Positions 7,061 through 14,317 are shown, counted from the stretch's first letter. The stretch is 14,851 nt of DNA from Actinomycetota bacterium (GCA_005800465.1 SYFI01000058.1:1-14851); one strand, 5' to 3'. Notes: generated by a model from the sequence alone, not told the origin. Numbers and translations: made by a program.

Positions 7061-7633
7061 TTAGCCCGGGATGGGCCGCGCCTGCATGGCCTGCACCATC
7101 TCTGCGAGGTCGGCGTGGGGCAGGTACCGGCCAATCGTAGACTGCGGTTGGACGCCCAACTGGGCCTGAATGACCTCGGTCAGAAGTCCCTCCTGGCCCA
7201 TCTCAGCCGCGCAGGCGTAGCGAAGGCCCATCGCGTGAACGCGAACGGTGAGGCCAGCACGTTCGGCGAGTCGCGGCAGGAGTTCGCGGACATATGCCTG
7301 ACTGAGCGGCTTGCCCGCGGGTGTGGAGATGAACGGTCCATCGCTGTTCAGCCCGAGCTCGGCCCTGCGATGAGTCCACGCCACAATCACACGCGCTGCA
7401 AGACGATCGATCCCGGCTTGTCGGGAGGGGAGTGTGATCACCCCGGTTTCGCCATCGACATCGGCTGCCCTGACTGTCAGCGCTTCACCGGGGCGAAGAC
7501 CCACGCGCCAGAGCAGCACGACGAGTGCGCGATTGCGCAGCCCCGTGCTCGTGTTCTCAGAAGACGTCGCGAGCAGAGCCCATCCTTCCTCAGCTGAGAG
7601 GGGCGGTGCGTCAATAAGTATTGCCATGAACAT
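7061..7633 (-). CDS. Tyrosine recombinase catalytic domain, no N-terminal core-binding domain
   Basis: A 190-residue protein with only the C-terminal catalytic domain of the phage integrase/XerC-D family, which cuts and rejoins DNA through a tyrosine. Seen: RNRALVVLLWRVGLRPGEALTVRAADVD with Arg47 as the first catalytic Arg; the late GLRYACAAEM with Arg138; and the end segment VIQAQLGVQPQSTIGRYLPH with Tyr170. Normally HxLR precedes the second Arg; here the aligned position is Met135 and a His lies two residues earlier (133). The normal LGH is LGV (Val161). An in-frame stop lies just upstream of the ATG at 7633, so no N-terminal domain is encoded in frame. It may be impaired, or may need a partner. 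It is probably cotranscribed with the Mur-ligase-like gene downstream. Confidence 0.75.
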   Translation of the reverse strand: MFMAILIDAPPLSAEEGWALLATSSENTSTGLRNRALVVLLWRVGLRPGEALTVRAADVDGETGVITLPSRQAGIDRLAARVIVAWTHRRAELGLNSDGPFISTPAGKPLSQAYVRELLPRLAERAGLTVRVHAMGLRYACAAEMGQEGLLTEVIQAQLGVQPQSTIGRYLPHADLAEMVQAMQARPIPG

Positions 7634-7966
7634 CCATCTCGATGAGTGTCACCGGTGTCTGCGTTGACGGTCAGACGGGCCAGTCGGACACTGCCCGCAT
7701 AGACGAACCGACTACTCAAACTCGTTGTGTCAAAGTGACGAGCGCAACTGTCTGGTCAGTAAATAATAACCCACCATCAAGTGTGGACCCTCTGCGGAAC
7801 CCTTGCCCGTGACGAGATCAGCGAAAATATCGCAAGAAGCGACCTGCCGTGTCGCTGTTTGTCGGCCGGCGGTGAATCCGTATCCAGTTACCCCGGAACA
7901 GCCCGACCACCCAAGACTGGGGCATGTCTCGAACCGCAGAAGACACAACCTCAGCGGGGAGCGGTG
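7634..7966. other. Intergenic stretch of about 330 bases
   Basis: No gene I can support. The recombinase gene starts at its left edge (reading left) and the HdeD gene ends at its right edge, so it is upstream of one and downstream of the other on the minus strand. It includes some A/T-richer tracts (AAATAATAA near 7761-7769, GCGAAAATATCGC near 7820-7832). One imperfect promoter-like element is listed separately. A minus-strand open frame (7730-7948) has no recognisable features and is not called. No tRNA or recombinase N-terminal domain was found on either strand. Confidence 0.6.
7721..7742 (-). promoter_or_regulatory. TTGACA element inside an inverted repeat
   Basis: CTCGT and ACGAG (7721-7725, 7738-7742) form a 5-bp inverted repeat with a 12-base spacer. 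On the minus strand the spacer holds a perfect TTGACA (7733-7728), about 95 bases before the recombinase start. I find no good -10 at normal spacing, so this is only a candidate -35 or operator. Confidence 0.22.
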
Positions 7967-8533
7967 CTACGCGGTGGGGCCACCACTCTTGATCGAGCCC
8001 TTGATGGCAGCGGCCACAAAGACGAGGCCGAGTCCGTCAAAGAGGAACTGGATGCCGACGAGCAGCCCGATTGCCCAGGCTGCCGAACTTGGGAATCTGG
8101 CGGCGATCAGGACGCCGATGATGATGGCGAGCGCGCCACCGAATCCCACGAGACCGGCACCCTCGCCGCCGCGGTGCGCGATGGCGGTGCCCACGCGGAC
8201 GACACCCATCGCGATGAAGACCACTGCGATGACGGCGGTGAGGCCGATGGTGGCATCAATGGGGTTGAAGAGAATCCAGAGACCACCGATGAGAAGGAGC
8301 ACTGACAGTATCCCACCGGTCACCTTCCAGCCCGGGGTGACGCTGCTCTGGAATGCAGCCATCAGCCAGGCGACGGCGAGCACGATGACGAGGATCCCGA
8401 CGAGAATCGCGATGCTCACCGATGCCACTGCGGGGACGGCGATGGCGACGATGCCGATGATGATCGCCAGAATGCCGCCGGCCATCATGGCCGACGAGGA
8501 TTGCGTGATGTCCTGAGGGGCGTCAGAGCCCAT
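7967..8533 (-). CDS. HdeD/DUF308-family membrane protein
   Basis: A 188-residue integral membrane protein of the HdeD/DUF308 family, some of whose members are involved in acid or stress resistance. After a polar N-terminus (MGSDAPQDITQSSS), about six hydrophobic helices follow, in three tandem helix-pair units. Gly and Ile-rich helix motifs (GGILAIIIGIVAIAVPAVAS, GLVGFGGALAIIIGVLIAA) are typical. The ATG at 8533 is preceded by AAGGAG (8548-8543), 9 bases upstream, and this decides the start: an upstream in-frame start at 8611 would add a polar stretch with no such signal. A possible alternative-sigma-like promoter lies just upstream (see promoter feature). Its downstream neighbour on the same strand is the recombinase gene after 333 bases. 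Confidence 0.85.
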   Translation of the reverse strand: MGSDAPQDITQSSSAMMAGGILAIIIGIVAIAVPAVASVSIAILVGILVIVLAVAWLMAAFQSSVTPGWKVTGGILSVLLLIGGLWILFNPIDATIGLTAVIAVVFIAMGVVRVGTAIAHRGGEGAGLVGFGGALAIIIGVLIAARFPSSAAWAIGLLVGIQFLFDGLGLVFVAAAIKGSIKSGGPTA

Positions 8534-8558
8534 GAAGGCGTTCTCCTTACTTAGGGAT

Positions 8559-8582
8559 GATACCTCAGGATCTTTCCCCAAC
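8559..8582 (-). promoter_or_regulatory. Possible stress-sigma-like promoter of the HdeD gene
   Basis: On the minus strand, GTTG (8582-8579), 14 bases and GGTATC (8564-8559) loosely resembles the GTT-N14-16-GGGTAT pattern of actinobacterial sigma B-type promoters. The -10-like box ends about 25 bases before the start codon. It would fit a general stress gene, but the match is partial. Confidence 0.28.
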
Positions 8583-8597
8583 GAATGGTCAATCCCT

Positions 8598-8632
8598 GCT
8601 CTCCGGCGCACCAGAGGTTAGTTCTGGAGAGC
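8598..8632. terminator. Stem-loop downstream of the CtaG gene
   Basis: GCTCTCC (8598-8604) pairs with GGAGAGC (8626-8632); an alternative inner pairing is CCAGA/TCTGG (8611-8615, 8623-8627). It lies about 63 bases past the CtaG stop. No U-tract is visible. It may act with the hairpin at 8649-8663. Confidence 0.3.
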
Positions 8633-8648
8633 CGCCTCGGCCCCGGAA

Positions 8649-8663
8649 GGTGCCAATGGCACC
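8649..8663. terminator. Perfect hairpin with 3-base loop downstream of the CtaG gene
   Basis: GGTGCC-AAT-GGCACC, a 6-bp stem with a 3-base loop, about 32 bases after the CtaG stop on the minus strand. Same layout as the hairpin at 1967-1981, again without a U-tract. Confidence 0.33.
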
Positions 8664-8694
8664 GCGGCCAGGATGGTGCAAACGATGATTCGCA

Positions 8695-9729
8695 TCAGTC
8701 AAGCCCGGTCCGTGTCTCGAGAGCCACACCCTCCCGACGTGCCAGATCATGCAGGTGGCCATCGAAGGTTGCCGCGTGGACCTCCGGCTCGGGCACCCCG
8801 GCTTCGATCAGACGCTGCTCGAGCCCGCGCTCAGAGGCGTGGCGGAAGAACAGGATGCCGATCGCGATAAAGGTGATGGCGCAGTGGGCCAACACCATCA
8901 CGGTGCCGGCGTTGGCCTGGTCCTCGAGGGGCCCCACGCCCCAGGCGGCCGCACCGGCGGCATGCGATTGGTAGAACGGGGTTCCTGAGAACCAGAAGAC
9001 GTTGGCGATGGCGACCCCCGCGAAAAAGACCAGCACCATGTACACGCACTTCGGCCCCGTGCGGAACCACGGGGGTGGGTCCACGATGCGGTCGGTGATG
9101 GGCGCCCACAGGGCGATGCCCGCCACGAATACAGCCACCTGCTGCAGCACCCAGAGCGCAGGGGTCACGAGCACCTGATGGTGCACATCGGGCACGAGCC
9201 AGATGATGGTGCTGCCAAACCAGATGCTGAAGGCCACAACCGGGTGCAGCAGCACTGCCCGGATGGGGCGCCGTGTGCGTGTTGTGCGGCTGGCGGGCTG
9301 GATGCCGAGAAGCACCAGCACCGGGGCCAGCGCCCCCAGCAGCACGTGCTGTGCCATATGGGCAGTGAGCAGCCCACCCTGCGCGATTGTGGCGATGGGG
9401 GCGCACAGCGACAGAACTCCCACGCCCACTCCACTCCAGAGAAACGCGAGGCGGCGCCGGAACAGCGCCGCGTCATCCACGTGGCGTGGCGAGAGGATGA
9501 TTCCCATGGCAATCAGCGCGCCCACCAGGATCCCCGGGAAGGCCCAGAGGGTCCACCACTCATCAGTGGTGACCCGGCGCAGCGCGCGTTCGTAGCCGCC
9601 CCATACCTCGGAGGCCCCACCGGTGGCCCCGGCGACAAGAACCCCAAGGGCAATGATCGCCGCGCCCGCCACCGCAGCGAGGATCCAGCGGGCGCCCGGG
9701 GGCGTGCGTGTGGCAGGGGCGAGTGGCAT
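8695..9729 (-). CDS. CtaG-type cytochrome c oxidase assembly protein (caa3 type)
   Basis: A 344-residue polytopic membrane protein of the CtaG_Caa3 family, needed to assemble the copper centres of caa3-type cytochrome c oxidase. The family's conserved core HMAQHVLLGALAPVLVLLG is at about residues 124-142 (His124, His128). LLHPVVAFSIWFGSTIIWLV follows, then VLVTPALWVLQQVAVFVAGI and WFRTGPKCVYMVLVFFAGVAIANVFW. I estimate 7 to 9 membrane segments with a charged cytosolic C-terminal tail of about 35 residues. ATG at 9729 gives an N-terminus just before the first helix (about 14-33). The upstream ribosome binding site is weak. It is divergent from the S4-like gene, with 60 bases between starts. 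No other oxidase genes are in the window. Confidence 0.88.
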   Translation of the reverse strand: MPLAPATRTPPGARWILAAVAGAAIIALGVLVAGATGGASEVWGGYERALRRVTTDEWWTLWAFPGILVGALIAMGIILSPRHVDDAALFRRRLAFLWSGVGVGVLSLCAPIATIAQGGLLTAHMAQHVLLGALAPVLVLLGIQPASRTTRTRRPIRAVLLHPVVAFSIWFGSTIIWLVPDVHHQVLVTPALWVLQQVAVFVAGIALWAPITDRIVDPPPWFRTGPKCVYMVLVFFAGVAIANVFWFSGTPFYQSHAAGAAAWGVGPLEDQANAGTVMVLAHCAITFIAIGILFFRHASERGLEQRLIEAGVPEPEVHAATFDGHLHDLARREGVALETRTGLD

Positions 9730-9789
9730 CGGTCATCACGCTATCGCGGCCAGCGGCGCTGTCGCAGTCGCGCGGCTAGGGTGGCTCGC

Positions 9790-10002
9790 ATGCGGGACAT
9801 CATCATTCGTGGGGACATGATCAGGCTGGGGCAGTTGCTCAAGCTGGCCCATCTTGCATCTGGCGGCGGCGACATCAAGGCCATTCTGGAACACGGCGTC
9901 GAGGTCAACGGGCAGCCCGAGGATCGGCGTGGTCGGCAGTTGCACCCGGGTGACACGGTTGAGGTGTTTGACGAATCACTGAGGGTCGTCGCGCAGGCCT
10001 GA
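9790..10002 (+). CDS. S4-domain RNA-binding protein, YbcJ-like
   Basis: A 70-residue protein that is one S4 RNA-binding fold and nothing else, the same length as E. coli YbcJ. MIRLGQLLKLAHLASGGGDIKAILEHGVEVNGQPEDRRGRQLHPGDTVEV shows the S4 helix-turn-helix-like start and the GxVxVNG strand followed by R.R...GD. It is expected to bind structured RNA, with ribosomal RNA as a possible partner; the exact target is unknown. The ATG at 9790 is preceded by AGGG about 8 bases upstream, and the reading frame continues open to the left only through antisense sequence of CtaG. The next gene starts 50 bases downstream on the same strand. Confidence 0.85.
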   Translation: MRDIIIRGDMIRLGQLLKLAHLASGGGDIKAILEHGVEVNGQPEDRRGRQLHPGDTVEVFDESLRVVAQA

Positions 10003-10052
10003 CGGTGACGGTCGGCCCGGCGCGTTCTGCAACCCGGTGGGAGAATGCACCC

Positions 10053-11186
10053 ATGGCTGAAATCGGACAAACGGCAATCGGTGCGTGGAGCGGCGGCCGC
10101 GTGATGCACTTCGGCGAGCCGCTTCCAGATGACCGCCTCGAGGCGCTGCTGCGCCCGGGCGTCGACATCAACACGATCGTCACTGCGGACGTCTACGCCG
10201 AGGGCGAGGCCGATCGCATTGTGGGCCGCTCCATCAAGGGCCTTCCCCGGGACGAGTTCAACCTGGTTGCCATGATCGGGCACGACTTCTACAACGGAGT
10301 CCGCCGCGGGTCGAGTGGCTTTCCCCGCTTCACCGATCCGGATCTCCGCGGGCCAGATGGCTACCGCGACTACCTGTACATGGCCCTTGAGAAAAGTCTT
10401 GAGCGTCTGGATCAGGACCATGTCAATCTGCTGTTTCTCCACAACCCCGATCGCATCGGATACACGAGCGACGTGGTGTGGAAGGCCATGACCGACATCC
10501 GCGACGAGGGGCTCGCCGACATGATCGGAGTGGCCCCGGGTCCCGCGAACGGGTTCACGCTCGACCTCATCGGATGTCTTGAAACCTACGGTGACGACAT
10601 CGACTGGACGATGATCATTCTCAACCCGTTTGAGCCGTGGCCCATGGGAATGGCCTTGGCGGCCCACGAGAAGTACAACGTCAAGGCGCTCGCCCGCGTG
10701 CTCGATTACGGCGGTGTGTTCCACGGCGATCTGCCGGATGAGGACAAGCTGGTTGAGGGCGACCACCGTAAGTATCGTCCTGCGGGCTGGGTGGCGGAGG
10801 GCAAGCGGCGGCTCACCGAAATACAGCCCATCGCCGATCGGCACGGGCTCACGCCGCTGCAGTTGTCGGCGCAGTGGACCCTGGCGCAGCCGGCGGTGCA
10901 GTGTGTCGTGCCCACCTTCATTCAGGAGGCCGGGCCAATGCACAAGACGGTGGAGGACCAGCGCCGCGAGTTGGCAACAACTCCGCGCGAGACCCTGCTC
11001 ACCCTCGAGGACATCGCAGAGATCTCGCGGCTTGGCGACAACCACGGATGCATGTCACTCAAGGGTGGTACGCCGGGGCACGAAGGGCCACAGATGCCCG
11101 ACTCGTGGCCGATGGCCGCAGACCTTGACGCCGTGGCCGAGCGATGGGGCATCGATCCTGCCGCAGATCTGGTGCGCCTCCACTAG
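10053..11186 (+). CDS. Aldo/keto reductase-fold protein with incomplete catalytic tetrad
   Basis: A 377-residue TIM-barrel protein of the aldo/keto reductase superfamily: INTIVTADVYAEGEAD (40-54), YLYMALEKSLERLDQDHVNLLFLHNP (107-132), and a late block LTPLQLSAQWTLAQPAVQCVVPTFIQ like the AKR cofactor-binding end. AKRs reduce carbonyls with NADPH. Of the usual Asp-Tyr-Lys-His set, Tyr48 and His130 are visible. The Asp position aligns to Val43 and the Lys position to Met74, so normal reductase activity is doubtful. It is longer than the usual 280-340 residues, with extra C-terminal material. ATG at 10053 is preceded by GGGAGA about 8-13 bases upstream; a GTG-type start at 10005 in frame has no such support. 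It follows the S4 gene on the same strand. Confidence 0.75.
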   Translation: MAEIGQTAIGAWSGGRVMHFGEPLPDDRLEALLRPGVDINTIVTADVYAEGEADRIVGRSIKGLPRDEFNLVAMIGHDFYNGVRRGSSGFPRFTDPDLRGPDGYRDYLYMALEKSLERLDQDHVNLLFLHNPDRIGYTSDVVWKAMTDIRDEGLADMIGVAPGPANGFTLDLIGCLETYGDDIDWTMIILNPFEPWPMGMALAAHEKYNVKALARVLDYGGVFHGDLPDEDKLVEGDHRKYRPAGWVAEGKRRLTEIQPIADRHGLTPLQLSAQWTLAQPAVQCVVPTFIQEAGPMHKTVEDQRRELATTPRETLLTLEDIAEISRLGDNHGCMSLKGGTPGHEGPQMPDSWPMAADLDAVAERWGIDPAADLVRLH

Positions 11187-11243
11187 ATCTGGGGGCACTG
11201 GCTCCGCGCCGTACCTCGTGCAACTCACACCGGCACCAGCGGA

Positions 11244-12341
11244 TCACGGCCACGATCCGGTGGGGACCCCCGGTACCGTGGGTGCCGGTGCGCCGCCGGG
11301 CGCGGCCCCGGCACCCATCAGGTGGTGAGCAGCTGCCAGATCGACGAATGCGCGGGCGTACTGCGCATGCCCCGCCACGCTCAGGTGCGCGCCAGTCTCC
11401 GAGCTTACGAACCAGGGCACCCTGCCGGGGCAGAAGCCGAATGGGTGCAGGATGGCCAGCCTTATCTGGGTCACCCGCGCCTGAGTGCTCTCACCGTCAA
11501 CTCGCGGGTGGGCCCCCAGGGTATTGGTCTCGCAGCGGTGTGCTCCCGGACCGAGCCCCGTACGTGCCTGTGGGCCCTCCATCAGCAGTGTTCGTTCGCC
11601 AGCGGTGCCACTCTCCCGAACCGCAGCGCGCACGGCCCCCTGAAGGGCCCCGGCGACGTACCGCACGCGGTCAACCTGCAGGAATGCGCTGGCGGGTACT
11701 GCGAGCGGATAGTTGACCACTACAACTTGGGCGCGGGAGCCGGCAACAAGCGTGCGGATGATGCGGGCGAGGTGCCGCGTGAGCCCCGACTCCTTCACGT
11801 GGGCATCGGCGCACGCGGCGAACGATGTGAGCCGCCAACGCAGTTCGCAGCCGTAGGCCCGGCCCATGATGAACTCGTGCAGGATCGGGTTCGCCCCGAG
11901 CATGACCACCACCACATCGGGCGCGTCCCGCATGGCCCGCGCAGTGAGGTGCGCAAACTTGCCCCCGGTATCGAAATCGGCTGGGGTGGCTCCTGAGATG
12001 GCGAAGTTGGCGAACTGGCCTGCACGCGTGAGCCCCAGCGACCGTGCCGCCTGCGCGGGCCACGCTACGCCGTTGCCAAGGCCGAAGTCTGGGAGAAACC
12101 GAAGCGGCGAGGTTGACCCCACGCCGTTGGCCGCATTCGACGCACACCTGTCGTTGTCATGCCGTTCCGGCATGCACCGCAACAGATCGCGCGCCCTCCA
12201 CGCAGTGCCATCCCCCAGGTAGCCAAAGCCCGCTGACACAGAGTCACCCAGCACGCGCATGGTCTGGGCCGCGGCCGTACCCAGGGTGGCCACTGCGAGG
12301 CATGGCGCGATGAGGAGCGAGGCAAGACTGGTGCGGCGCAA
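11244..12341 (-). CDS. Secreted SGNH/GDSL-family hydrolase-like protein
   Basis: A 365-residue secreted protein: basic start MRRTSL, hydrophobic core at about 7-24 and likely signal peptidase cleavage near AAA/QT (about residue 25-26). The SGNH/GDSL block I is RVLGDSVSAGFG, with Ser34 as the nucleophile. ISGATPADF (115-123) resembles block II, and VVVMLGANPI (144-153) resembles block III, with Asn151. The usual Asp-x-x-His of block V is TGAHLSVAGH (316-325), giving His319 but Thr where Asp would be. The family cleaves esters of lipids, acylated sugars or glycans. Start TTG at 12341 has AGGGA upstream at good spacing. The C-terminus is Pro/Ala/Gly-rich and its DNA forms a strong hairpin. It follows the methyltransferase gene on the same strand after 154 bases. 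Confidence 0.78.
   Translation of the reverse strand: MRRTSLASLLIAPCLAVATLGTAAAQTMRVLGDSVSAGFGYLGDGTAWRARDLLRCMPERHDNDRCASNAANGVGSTSPLRFLPDFGLGNGVAWPAQAARSLGLTRAGQFANFAISGATPADFDTGGKFAHLTARAMRDAPDVVVVMLGANPILHEFIMGRAYGCELRWRLTSFAACADAHVKESGLTRHLARIIRTLVAGSRAQVVVVNYPLAVPASAFLQVDRVRYVAGALQGAVRAAVRESGTAGERTLLMEGPQARTGLGPGAHRCETNTLGAHPRVDGESTQARVTQIRLAILHPFGFCPGRVPWFVSSETGAHLSVAGHAQYARAFVDLAAAHHLMGAGAAPGGAPAPTVPGVPTGSWP
11279..11317. terminator. Strong stem-loop in the 3' coding end of the SGNH gene
   Basis: TGGGTGCCGG (11279-11288) pairs with CCGGCACCCA (11308-11317), and an inner GCGCC/GGCGC pair (11290-11294, 11299-11303) stacks on top. It lies in the Pro/Ala-rich coding tail, about 93 bases after the AKR gene stop on the opposite strand, and may end transcription of that gene. 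There is no U-tract; it may equally be a by-product of the GC-rich coding sequence. Confidence 0.25.
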
Positions 12342-12495
12342 GCGGATTCCCTGTGGCTATCGTGGCCGGACACCGGACAGGGTGATCAGCCGGACGTCGC
12401 TAGCTGGCACGAATGGGTGCCGCATTGTTCGGTGGGGCGAACAGGGTCGTTCGCATCGAACACAGGGGGTCGCGATGCGCCCCCGCCAAGCCAGA

Positions 12496-13107
12496 TCAGG
12501 GGGCGACGGCCACCAGGTCGACGAGCGCGGACATCCCACGATGACGAGGACCTTCGTCGAGCGGGACGTCGTACTCGGCGAGCAACTGCAGCTCGAGCGC
12601 GGGGAAGGCTGGTTCCATCTCACCGACGGTGTAGAGGTACCCGGCGCTCTTGGGCACTCCTGTTGCGAACGTCAGCTGGCCTCGCCCGTACCCCTCGATC
12701 AGCAGTACGCCACCGGGGCGAAGGGCGGCGGCGATTTCGGAAAAGAGCCTTCGACGGCCATCCGGATCTGAGAACTGGATAAAGATGGCAATCACTGCGT
12801 CGTAGGTGGCCACCGGCCACGACCATTCGTCGAGGTCGACCTGCTCATGGCGCACCTCTACATCCGGTGAACCCGCGAGCGCCTCTGCCTTGGCGATGGC
12901 ATTCAGCGACGCCTCAACCGCATGTACCCGGTGCCCTTGCTCCGCGAGCCATGAGCTGTTGCGGCCTTCGCCGTCGGCGATGCACGGCACATCGCCCGGC
13001 ATCACGATTCGTGGTGCCTCGCCCACGAGAAATGCATTCGGGGCGGTGCCGAACTCATACCCGGCACCCGCGAACTTCCGCTCCCACTCAGCGATGAGCG
13101 GCTTCAT
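12496..13107 (-). CDS. Class I SAM-dependent methyltransferase (TehB/UbiE-like)
   Basis: A 203-residue soluble methyltransferase. EWERKFAGAGYEFGTAPNAFL at 7-27 is a characteristic N-terminal pattern of this group. The SAM-binding motif is CIADGEGRNSSWLAEQGH at about 42-59, with the acidic residue of motif II at Glu65 (VHAVEASLNAI), and YDAVIAIFIQFSDPDGRRRLF before the final LRPGGVLLIEGY. It resembles the TehB/tellurite-resistance and thiopurine groups more than a known biosynthetic methyltransferase. The substrate is unknown; SAM is the methyl donor. ATG at 13107 is preceded by a GGAGG sequence about 10 bases upstream. It lies 55 bases after the peptidase gene and before the SGNH gene, possibly in one transcript. 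Confidence 0.82.
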   Translation of the reverse strand: MKPLIAEWERKFAGAGYEFGTAPNAFLVGEAPRIVMPGDVPCIADGEGRNSSWLAEQGHRVHAVEASLNAIAKAEALAGSPDVEVRHEQVDLDEWSWPVATYDAVIAIFIQFSDPDGRRRLFSEIAAALRPGGVLLIEGYGRGQLTFATGVPKSAGYLYTVGEMEPAFPALELQLLAEYDVPLDEGPRHRGMSALVDLVAVAP

Positions 13108-13162
13108 GTGTGGGGAACCTCCGGGTTATTGAGGGCGATGGCGCGCCCGCACGTGTGCTGGG

Positions 13163-14317
13163 CTACGGTGCGGAGCTGGGAACGGCGCGGAACACATAGG
13201 TTCCGGCAGTGCTCACCCGCGGGAACCGGAGGGTGTACTTGGGTCCCGTGCCTGCTGGAATCTCCCAGACGTGAGCGACACTTCGGGGGCTGCTCGCGGC
13301 CGCGGCATTGAAACTGCCCCGGGGGACGGACTTGAAGTTGGTGTACTCGTACAGGCGGTACGCCTTTGCGGAGTCGGGAATGGTCACCGTCACCGTGAGG
13401 GTCATCGACTGCGCCCGGGGCGGGTTGCGCATGGGGTCCGTGGTCGGCAAGCCCTCGTTCTTTCTGCTGGACGTCACGGCGACCGGGATGACGTACGGAC
13501 CACCCGGCGACGTGTCGGTCACCCCCGTGACAGCCACTGCGTAGTTGCTGCCGTCGGCACCAGTTGCCTTGAGCACCGAGTAGAGATTCTCCGGGCCAGA
13601 TCCGCGGTTCGCTTGCCGACGCGTCTTTTGCACCGCGCCGAATCGGTAGGTGTAAAGCGTTGACCCGGCAGGATTATCGGGGGTGTTGCCGCGTGGTGTT
13701 TCGAGGTCGCTGATGGTGAGCGTGTCGGTGGGAAAGTACGTGCCGCCGTTCGCCCCATCCAGAGGCTGCTCCGACGAAACGCGGATAACCGGCACGATGT
13801 GGTCGTACTCCGGGTCGCCCGAGGTGTCCTGCCTCCGGATGTTCATGTTGGTGAGCATTCCGAGAGTGACGCTGGCTCCCTGAACCACGTGTTGCTTGAT
13901 CCACGCGAGAAACTCCGGGGTACTCGACGGACGCGCATTGTTGTAAGAGACCATATTCAGGCGCATCCCAGCGGCCGCGGTGACTGCGTTGCCGTCGGGC
14001 GGGGACACCCCGAGCAGCAGCTGGCTCGCCTCAAGGGTCTGGCTGGTGCGCGCTGAGGCAAGGCGACGAGCGGTCCATTGCGACGTGTACTGCCCAAACC
14101 GCATTCCCGCCATGATCATGCTGGTCTCCCCGCAGTACCCAAAGTTCGGGTCCCACTGCAGACGGGGCCCCATTGGGGACGAGGATGTGTACGCCCCGGG
14201 CGAAGTGGTGCCGGAAGCGAACGCGGGGGCCGAACTGACCGCGAGAAAGGCCGCCACGGCCAGGGCACTACGTCGTCCGGTGCGGTTCCAAGAAGCAAGG
14301 TGCGCGCGCATCGGCAT
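13163..14317 (-). CDS. Secreted protein, likely C39-like cysteine peptidase
   Basis: A 384-residue predicted secreted protein. From the ATG at 14317 the start has a basic n-region (residues 12-16), a hydrophobic core about 17-30 and a likely signal peptidase site after Ala34 (APAFA/SG). QWDPNFGYCGETSMIMAG (54-71) carries a Cys (62) in a setting like the papain/C39 Q-x-CGxTS motif. The likely His partner is His173 in EYDHIVPVIRVS. The C-terminal third is beta-strand rich (repeated TVTVTIPDSAKAYRLY and KYTLRFPRVSTAGTYVF), likely a beta-sandwich. Function: probable cysteine protease or amidase of the envelope, not proven. Other in-frame starts (GTG at 14365, ATG at 14344) are possible but lack a ribosome binding site and give an unusually long n-region. 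Confidence 0.6.
   Translation of the reverse strand: MPMRAHLASWNRTGRRSALAVAAFLAVSSAPAFASGTTSPGAYTSSSPMGPRLQWDPNFGYCGETSMIMAGMRFGQYTSQWTARRLASARTSQTLEASQLLLGVSPPDGNAVTAAAGMRLNMVSYNNARPSSTPEFLAWIKQHVVQGASVTLGMLTNMNIRRQDTSGDPEYDHIVPVIRVSSEQPLDGANGGTYFPTDTLTISDLETPRGNTPDNPAGSTLYTYRFGAVQKTRRQANRGSGPENLYSVLKATGADGSNYAVAVTGVTDTSPGGPYVIPVAVTSSRKNEGLPTTDPMRNPPRAQSMTLTVTVTIPDSAKAYRLYEYTNFKSVPRGSFNAAAASSPRSVAHVWEIPAGTGPKYTLRFPRVSTAGTYVFRAVPSSAP

Noticed and set aside
7061..7633. The recombinase as the integrase responsible for the tRNA-Thr att site
   Set aside because: It is about 7 kb away on the native side of the site, lacks a core-binding domain, and no copy of the tRNA segment was found near it.
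7730..7948. Minus-strand 72-residue open frame in the intergenic stretch
   Set aside because: No recognisable domain, poor start context and no supporting neighbours; left uncalled.
10630..11328. Plus-strand frame in the AKR region
   Set aside because: Alternative frame of the AKR gene, rich in Arg and Ser, without motifs.
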